A stretch of DNA of 10,349 nucleotides, from positions 1-10,349 of the forward strand of contig DAOUMU010000193.1 of NCBI GenBank assembly GCA_034409055.1. The letters run 5' to 3'. Each line of letters opens with the position of its first letter. Position 1 is the first letter of the stretch. The translations under genes were made by a program, and so were the position numbers. The notes beneath the pieces were generated by a model. It worked only from the letters and a program-made list of their open reading frames with translations. It did not search any database and was not told where the DNA came from. Below, one piece after another: positions 5,556-10,349 of the stretch. Origin of the DNA: DAOUMU01 sp034409055. Its GTDB lineage: Bacteria; Chloroflexota; Anaerolineae; 4572-78; J111.

Positions 5556-8500
5556 GTGAGTAAAAACAGCAAACGACTCAGCAACCCATTTTCGACTGGT
5601 GAAGGAGGTGGACATTTTGAAGCCCATATTCAGGCTTCATTTGTTACCCTAATGCTTACCGGAGGATATGCGCCATGCTTACCATGCTGGCCCATCACAG
5701 AAATCAAGCTACAAGGAAAAATTGATGGATTCGACACCGACGATTTGATTGTTTTCGTTGAGAGATATGATACCAAGGAGCGACGAAAACTTCTTGGACA
5801 AGTAAAACGTTCGATTAATGTCACTCAAGGCAACGCCAAATTCTCAGACTTCATTCAAGGCGCGTGGAGTGATTTCAATAACCCGCATATTTTTACCAAA
5901 GGCAAGGACATCATCGCCCTGATTACCGGTCCGTTGAGTGCGACGGATTCTCACAATGTGCAGTGGTTGTTGAACCAAGCCAGACATACCAAGAATGTAG
6001 ATGAGTTTTTTAGAAATGTTGAGCAGGCCAATTTCAGTCCTCCCAAAAGTGGAGAGAAGCTCGCTGTCATTCAGTACCATCTAAGGGCGGCGAACAATAA
6101 CGTCAATGTTTCAAGAGATGACCTTTACTCCTTTCTTAACCATTTTCACCTGCTTGGGTATGATTTGGGAAATGAGGTTGGCGTCATCCTATCTCTGGTA
6201 CACTCCCATATTTCACAATTCAACCAGCAAGATGCACAGTGGATTTGGTCACGGGTTGTCGATATTGTGCAGACTTGGAATCAGGATGCGGGGACAATTA
6301 CACTGGAAAGGCTCCCTGAAGATCTGCTAGAGACATTTAGGCGACCAACTATTGCTCAAATCCCAGAAGAATTGACAACAACTAAACCGGAGACGGCAGA
6401 AACAGAAGCCGACTGGAACCAGCATCGGTACGCCACCGATCTTGCACTAGCGAATTTGATCGGCGCTTGGAACGAAAAGAATGATGCAGATATTGCAGTT
6501 CTGCAGGAGTTAATTGGTGAGGAATATTTCTCTTGGGTACCAAAAGCCAGGGAGATTCTGCACCTTCCAGACAGCCCTTTGTCACTTAAGAACGGGCTAT
6601 GGGGCGTCACGGAACGTGCCGATTTATGGGATTCTCTGGGCTCACGCATTTTTGATCAGAATTTAGACACCTTCAAAGACGTCGTTGTCGCTGTGCTGAC
6701 CGAACGTGACCCATCATTTGAGTTGCCAAGTAAAGAACGCTTTGCGGCAAGCATTCATGGGAAAGTACTAACTCACTCGCAAGCCTTCAGAAGAGGTTTG
6801 GCCGAGACATTGGCCATACTTGGCAACAGACCCGAAGCCTTGATCAATTGTTCACAGGGTAAACCCCAGGCAACAGCGGTCCTGACCATTCGAGAGATAT
6901 TCGCCGATGCGGACTGGGTCTCGTGGGGTAGCCTTAATGACCTACTACCTATTTTGGCTGAGGCCGCTCCCGACGAATTTTTGAATTCGGTGGAAAACGC
7001 ATTGAGATTATCGCCTTGTCCGTTTGACGAACTATTCTCTCAGGAAGGCGACGGCATATTCGGAGGTAATTATCTGACCGGCCTACTTTGGGCCTTGGAA
7101 GGTCTCGCATGGGACGAGAAGTATCTTGTTCGGGTTTGCGTTATCCTTGGTGAACTTACCGACCATGATCCAGGCGGTAATTGGGCAAATCGGCCAGACA
7201 ATTCTCTGTTGACCATTCTGTTGCCTTGGTTTCCGCAGACCATTGCTTCCATTGAAAAACGCAAAGTCGCTGTTCAAACACTGTGTAGAGAATGGCCGAA
7301 AACTGGCTGGAAATTGATCATTAGTTTATTGCCTAATCAACACCAGACATCAACAGGTTCCCACAAGCCGTCATGGCACAATCCTATACCCGATGACTGG
7401 GAAGAGGGTGTGACGCATCAAGAGTATTGGGATCAGGTGTCGTTTTACGCTGAACTTGCAGTTTCAATGGCTGATCATGACTTTGCAAAGCTTGCTGAAC
7501 TTATTGATCATTTCGATAACCTCCCTAAACCTTCATTTGATAAGTTGCTTAATGTTTTATCATCGGAAACCATTGCCAGCTACCCTGAAGATCAACGGCT
7601 TCTTCTCTGGGATGGTCTTAGGACGTTCACAGCCAAACACCGACGGTTCCCTGATGCAAAATGGACTTTGAATGACGAGTTGCTCTCTGCTATTGAGGCA
7701 GTTGCCGATAAGCTGGCTCCATCTACCCCTTTGAACCTTTATCAGCACTTGTTCTCTGACCGTGACTTTGACCTTTATGAAAAGAATGGCAATTGGGAGG
7801 AACAGCGGAAAGAACTTGAGGAGCGGCGTCAAAATGCTATAGAAGAGGTATTGCGAGCAGGAGGTATCGAGGCGGTCATAAGATTTGCCGAGGCCGTCGA
7901 ATCACCGGGGCAGGTTGGGCACTCTCTTGGTTGTATCGCAGATACAGCGATTGATTCAGTTTTACTGCCTGAGTATCTGGAAGTAAATAATCGTAAGCTC
8001 TTGACCTTTACAAGTGGGTATGTTTGGGGCCGCCATTATACCAAAAGCTGGCCGTGGGTTGATGAGTTAGACAAGGCGGATTGGTCTGATTACCAGCTTG
8101 GGCAGTTTCTGAGTTTCCTACCGTTTACCAATGAAACCTGGGAACGTGTAGCCCATTGGCTTGGTGAGGCACAGGATGAATATTGGTCAAAAACCAATGT
8201 AAATCCCTATCAGACGGATGGTCAGTTAGATATTGCAATTGATAAGCTGATTGAGTACAGAAGACCCCACGCCGCGCTCGACTGTTTGAATGGGATGCGC
8301 CATGCCAAACAACCAATTGATGTGGCTCAATGTATTAGAGCTTTGCTTGCCGCGTTGTCGTCAGCGGAACCAACTTACGCAATGGATAGTTACCATATCG
8401 TTGAACTCATCAAATTTCTTCAGGCAAGTTCCGAAGTGTCTTCGGATGATCTTTTCCGTGTTGAGTGGGCATACCTCCCGTTACTAGATCGTCATCACGG

Positions 8501-9116
8501 AGCTTCGCCCAAATTGCTCGAATCCCGTCTCGCCAGCGACCCAGAGTTTTTCTGCGAAGTGATCCGATTGATTTATCGTTCGAAAAAAGAGGATGTGGTC
8601 AAGAACGAACCATCTGAGGATTTGAAGGCGATTGCGACTAATGCCTGGCGATTGCTTCATGAATGGCAAACTCCCCCAGGAACGCAGGATGACGGTAGTT
8701 TCGACGGCGCCCAATTCACAGATTGGCTTAAGCGTGTAAAAGAAATTTGTAATGAAACCGGCCATTTGGAAGTCGCCCTTATCAATATCGGAGAGGTGTT
8801 AATTTTTTGTCCCGCTGACGCAGATGGCCTGTGGATCAACCGCACGGTAGCTGAGGCACTGAACGATCGTGATACGGAAAATATGCGCGATGGCTTTAGA
8901 ACAGGGATATTTAACTCGCGTGGTGTCCACTGGGTCGATCCAACTGGAAAACCAGAACGAGCGCTGGCAGAACAATTTAGGCAAAAGGCAGAGGATGTTG
9001 AGAATGCAGGATTTCAGCGTTTGGCGGTGATGCTGAGAGGACTGGCTGATAGTTATGATCGTGAGGCCGAACGTATCATCGCTAAACATAAAAGAGAGAA
9101 TGAAGAAGATCAATAG
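5556..9116 (+). CDS. 1186-aa protein: PD-(D/E)xK nuclease-like N terminus and long helical C terminus, probable defence effector
   Basis: The first 200 residues look like a Cap4/DUF4297- or Mrr-type nuclease. NPFSTGEGGGHFEAH (10-24) supplies E22, IDGFDTDDLIVFVE (56-69) supplies D62/D63, and GQVKRS (81-86) supplies the Q82-x-K84 half of the PD-(D/E)xK site. Residues 290-1180 appear mostly alpha-helical and acidic, perhaps a HEAT/ARM-like solenoid. I see no Walker A motif, no SAVED domain, no membrane segment and no signal peptide. The end (GKPERALAEQFRQKAEDV and following, about 1130-1180) is charged and helical and looks conserved. GTG at 5556 is chosen because it keeps the STGEGGG motif near the N terminus as in relatives. 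The gene stands alone, downstream of an intron fragment and upstream of an attC-like site. A one-protein system, with sensor and nuclease in one chain, fits the surrounding defence genes. The nuclease call is fairly sure; the function is inferred. Confidence 0.8.
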   Translation: MSKNSKRLSNPFSTGEGGGHFEAHIQASFVTLMLTGGYAPCLPCWPITEIKLQGKIDGFDTDDLIVFVERYDTKERRKLLGQVKRSINVTQGNAKFSDFIQGAWSDFNNPHIFTKGKDIIALITGPLSATDSHNVQWLLNQARHTKNVDEFFRNVEQANFSPPKSGEKLAVIQYHLRAANNNVNVSRDDLYSFLNHFHLLGYDLGNEVGVILSLVHSHISQFNQQDAQWIWSRVVDIVQTWNQDAGTITLERLPEDLLETFRRPTIAQIPEELTTTKPETAETEADWNQHRYATDLALANLIGAWNEKNDADIAVLQELIGEEYFSWVPKAREILHLPDSPLSLKNGLWGVTERADLWDSLGSRIFDQNLDTFKDVVVAVLTERDPSFELPSKERFAASIHGKVLTHSQAFRRGLAETLAILGNRPEALINCSQGKPQATAVLTIREIFADADWVSWGSLNDLLPILAEAAPDEFLNSVENALRLSPCPFDELFSQEGDGIFGGNYLTGLLWALEGLAWDEKYLVRVCVILGELTDHDPGGNWANRPDNSLLTILLPWFPQTIASIEKRKVAVQTLCREWPKTGWKLIISLLPNQHQTSTGSHKPSWHNPIPDDWEEGVTHQEYWDQVSFYAELAVSMADHDFAKLAELIDHFDNLPKPSFDKLLNVLSSETIASYPEDQRLLLWDGLRTFTAKHRRFPDAKWTLNDELLSAIEAVADKLAPSTPLNLYQHLFSDRDFDLYEKNGNWEEQRKELEERRQNAIEEVLRAGGIEAVIRFAEAVESPGQVGHSLGCIADTAIDSVLLPEYLEVNNRKLLTFTSGYVWGRHYTKSWPWVDELDKADWSDYQLGQFLSFLPFTNETWERVAHWLGEAQDEYWSKTNVNPYQTDGQLDIAIDKLIEYRRPHAALDCLNGMRHAKQPIDVAQCIRALLAALSSAEPTYAMDSYHIVELIKFLQASSEVSSDDLFRVEWAYLPLLDRHHGASPKLLESRLASDPEFFCEVIRLIYRSKKEDVVKNEPSEDLKAIATNAWRLLHEWQTPPGTQDDGSFDGAQFTDWLKRVKEICNETGHLEVALINIGEVLIFCPADADGLWINRTVAEALNDRDTENMRDGFRTGIFNSRGVHWVDPTGKPERALAEQFRQKAEDVENAGFQRLAVMLRGLADSYDREAERIIAKHKRENEEDQ

Positions 9117-9155
9117 AGATGATTGCCCAAAAAGGTTGATTTTCCCCATAGCACT

Positions 9156-9282
9156 GCCCAACAAATCGTTGTAGCCGAAATTGCTAATCTTAGCTTTAAT
9201 CGGGCGTGGTTTCGGCCACAATCATTCTGGTAATTGGGGGTACATTCGCCAACCCGCAATCGGCTAAACTCAACCGTTGGGG
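9156..9282 (+). other. Integron attC-like recombination site
   Basis: R'' is GCCCAAC (9156-9162), a full match to RYYYAAC. The following AAATCGTTG and TAGCCGA (L'', 9172-9178) read like the left end of classic attC sites. On the right, TCGGCTA (L', 9260-9266) is the exact reverse complement of L''. It is followed by AACTCAACC and R' GTTGGGG (9276-9282), one base off GTTRRRY and pairing with R'' at six of seven positions. GTTG (9168-9171) and CAAC (9271-9274) extend the fold. The total of 127 bases is within the range of attC sites, and the imperfect palindrome is the expected layout. It starts 40 bases past the stop of the nuclease gene, the normal place for an attC in a cassette. A second, internal fold (9169-9180 with 9210-9221) also exists. 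Confidence 0.65.
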
Positions 9283-9354
9283 TGCGACACGAGGTCGTGT
9301 CATTGTTTGTTACAACCGAATAGTCGGGATGTAACCTGTTGTTCTGCCAACGGT
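9273..9354. repeat. 82-base branched inverted-repeat structure
   Basis: An outer stem, ACCGTTGG (9273-9280) with CCAACGGT (9347-9354), encloses two further hairpins. GACACGA/TCGTGTC (9286-9292/9295-9301) is separated by two bases. GTTACA/TGTAAC (9309-9314/9330-9335) carries an inner CGA/TCG pairing. The result is a three-way junction. It overlaps the R' box of the attC-like site. It may be the end of a small element or a structured RNA; I do not recognise it. Confidence 0.5.
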
Positions 9355-9356
9355 AT

Positions 9357-9429
9357 CCCTTCGACAAACTCAGGGCAGGCCTACCCGGACATACGTCACT
9401 GGTAACCCTTCGACAGGCTCAGGGCAGGC
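9357..9429 (+). repeat. Two copies of a 24-bp dispersed repeat
   Basis: CCCTTCGACAAACTCAGGGC plus AGGC at 9357-9380, and the same with AGG for AAA at 9406-9429, differ at two positions and lie 49 bases apart. Each is preceded by GGTA. CCCT and AGGG can pair, so each forms a small hairpin. I know this CCCTTCGACAAGCTCAGGG-type repeat from intergenic regions of Chloroflexota and other environmental genomes. The second copy ends just before the apparent 5' end of the group II intron. Confidence 0.75.
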
Positions 9430-9434
9430 TTGGG

Positions 9435-10181
9435 GTGTGAAGCTCCGGGAACAATGTATCCTCATCCAGGTAGAAGGATGGTCACTTAACCGTGAGGAGC
9501 GGTGGCGACTGCCAGCACCGAGGCGGTCGGGGACTACGCTACGCAGTAGCGCGGTATGGTTAACATATGTGAACTACTGACCGCAAAGGGCGGCGTTACT
9601 GAGAACAAGCCAAAGGTGCTGAGACGTTTCCAGAAGAAACGCATAGGCTTGGGCCAAAAGGCAAGGGGTCAGGTCCAGGTGCTCCTAACTCACCTGGCGC
9701 AGATGGTGCCCCCCCGGCGAAGAGGCGGAATCCTTCGGCACTCCCTACGGTCGCAGGACAGGCTCTAACCCGCGCCTTAAGGCAATGACACGGAACGGGC
9801 TAAGCCCGTCGTCCTCCCTCTGGGAAAGCGAGCCGCAAGGTGAGCCGATAGGACTGCGGGTATGGGATGCTGGATGCGAAGCGAGCGAAAGCTCTCTTGT
9901 AACGAGAGGGATAGGGGTTCAGACTTTGCCTCACGCGAAAGCGGGCAGACTTCCAGCAGGTGCCTCGTCACGAGAAAGCTTAGCCAACCACCTTAAAACG
10001 GGAAGACAACTGACGGTTAGGAGTAATCCGAACGGGTGCGCCCGTTGACGGAGAAACCGTGTGGCGGCTCCAAGTGTGTATCGTGAAGTGTGGCAGGTGT
10101 AGACCAGCCCCACCGCGTGCCCACGATCAATGGGGGCGTTTGAGATGCTTGAGCGGCCTGACGGGAAACTGTCACGAGCCG
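9435..10181 (+). ncRNA. Group II intron, apparently ORF-less, domains I to V, cut within domain V
   Basis: The stretch is dense in RNA-like hairpins and has no believable protein. Examples are CCAGGTG/CACCTGG (about 9675-9698), ACGGGC-TAA-GCCCGT (about 9795-9810), GAGC-GAAA-GCTC (about 9882-9895), AACGGG-TGCG-CCCGTT (about 10030-10046), and several GAAA loops. At 10151-10181 lie 31 of the 34 bases of a domain V: GAGCGGCCTG, then GAAA, then CACGAGCCG. Bases 10087-10181 match the fragment at 5393-5487 at 93 of 95 positions without gaps. The 5' end is placed at GTGTG (9435) because this fits GUGYG and leaves about 750 bases for domains I-V, a normal size without an ORF. That start is less certain than domain V. 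One change (A for G near 10177) makes a C-A mismatch in the stem. The terminal TTC and domain VI are missing here. Confidence 0.7.
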
Positions 10182-10349
10182 GTGCGCCACGAGGCGCGAA
10201 GTAGCAATGGTATAAACCCACTCTCAACCATAGGAGGGTGAACCTGACCAGGCAGGCGGAAGGCCAGAGCAACCGACCGTCTGAAGCCCTGGGAACAAGG
10301 CCCGAGCCTCCGAGCCTCAAAGAAGGGTGGCGGGCCGAGGTTGAGTCTA
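10182..10349 (+). ncRNA. 5' end of a second group II intron inserted in domain V of the first (partial)
   Basis: Where the other intron copy continues with TTCTTAGGGG, this one switches to GTGCGCCACGAGGCGCGAAG. GTGCG is the consensus 5' end of group II introns, and the GCGCC-ACGA-GGCGC hairpin directly behind it is the first helix also seen in known bacterial introns. Further intron-like hairpins follow: CACTCTC/GAGGGTG (about 10219-10241) and GCCCT/AAGGC (about 10286-10303). No protein is visible before the window ends, as expected for domain I. The reverse transcriptase/maturase and the 3' end should lie to the right. Together with the first intron this makes a candidate twintron. Confidence 0.6.

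Noticed and set aside
9283..9360. GTGCGACACGAGG at 9282 as the true 5' end of the outer group II intron
   Set aside because: It resembles a GUGYG start with a first hairpin, but it overlaps the attC-like box and is followed by dispersed repeats more typical of intergenic DNA. GTGTG at 9435 fits better, though this is not settled.
9357..9429. The two tandem 24-bp repeats as a CRISPR array
   Set aside because: There are only two copies with two mismatches. The repeat type is a known dispersed intergenic palindrome and no cas gene is present.
9556..9768. Possible small protein in the right-hand region
   Set aside because: It lies wholly in intron domain I with GNRA-loop hairpins; codon use and composition look like RNA, not protein.
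9785..10320. Several overlapping short frames on both strands at the right end
   Set aside because: The frames at 9785-10048, 10059-10241 and 9931-10320 (minus) cover group II intron sequence. Part of their translation recurs from the intron fragment at 5285-5584 only because the RNA sequence is repeated.

Overview
The window reads as an accessory, island-like region of a bacterial chromosome. It has mobile elements at both ends and phage-defence or addiction genes between them. The host is uncertain. Two kinds of short dispersed repeat are familiar to me from Chloroflexota (Anaerolineae-like) genomes and, for the palindrome, also from cyanobacteria: the CCCTTCGACA...CAGGGCAGGC repeats near 9357-9429 and the palindrome starting GTAGGGGCGAGG at 3836-3906. 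I treat this only as a hint. Base composition is patchy: the IS110 gene is GC-rich and the AbiL-like pair is AT-rich. This fits assembly by repeated transfer.

Layout, left to right. Positions 1-56 hold the first codons of a minus-strand gene that leaves the window. Positions 57-1612 hold an IS110-family insertion sequence: a 415-aa DEDD/serine transposase, with direct repeats upstream and a strong imperfect hairpin downstream that may belong to its guide (bridge) RNA. Positions 1844-3839 encode an overlapping two-gene unit, an AAA15/ABC-like ATPase followed by an RloB/AbiLii-family Toprim-like protein; this is an AbiL-type defence system. A 21-bp perfect inverted repeat followed by T5 closes that unit. 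Positions 4147-4526 are the decayed N-terminal part of an integron-type tyrosine recombinase, with a stop codon and a frameshift. Positions 4676-5249 are a BrnT/BrnA toxin-antitoxin pair.

Positions 5393-5534 are the 3' end of a group II intron: part of domain IV, a textbook 34-nt domain V, and domain VI ending CTACCCGAC. It lies directly in front of a 1186-aa gene (5556-9116). That protein combines an N-terminal PD-(D/E)xK nuclease-like domain with a very long, mostly helical C-terminal region, and is probably a single-gene defence effector. An integron attC-like site (9156-9282) follows the gene, so the gene may be, or have been, an unusually large integron cassette.

From about 9435 to the end the DNA is structured RNA rather than protein-coding. 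An apparently ORF-less group II intron reaches its domain V at 10151. There it is interrupted at 10182 by what looks like the 5' end (GTGCG) of a second group II intron that runs out of the window: a candidate twintron. The 95 bases before the break match the intron fragment at 5393-5487 at 93 positions, so the nuclease gene and its attC lie between two direct intron repeats.

Main points of interest: the large nuclease/helical-repeat protein, the nested intron in domain V, the attC site, and the intron-derived repeats that flank the nuclease gene.
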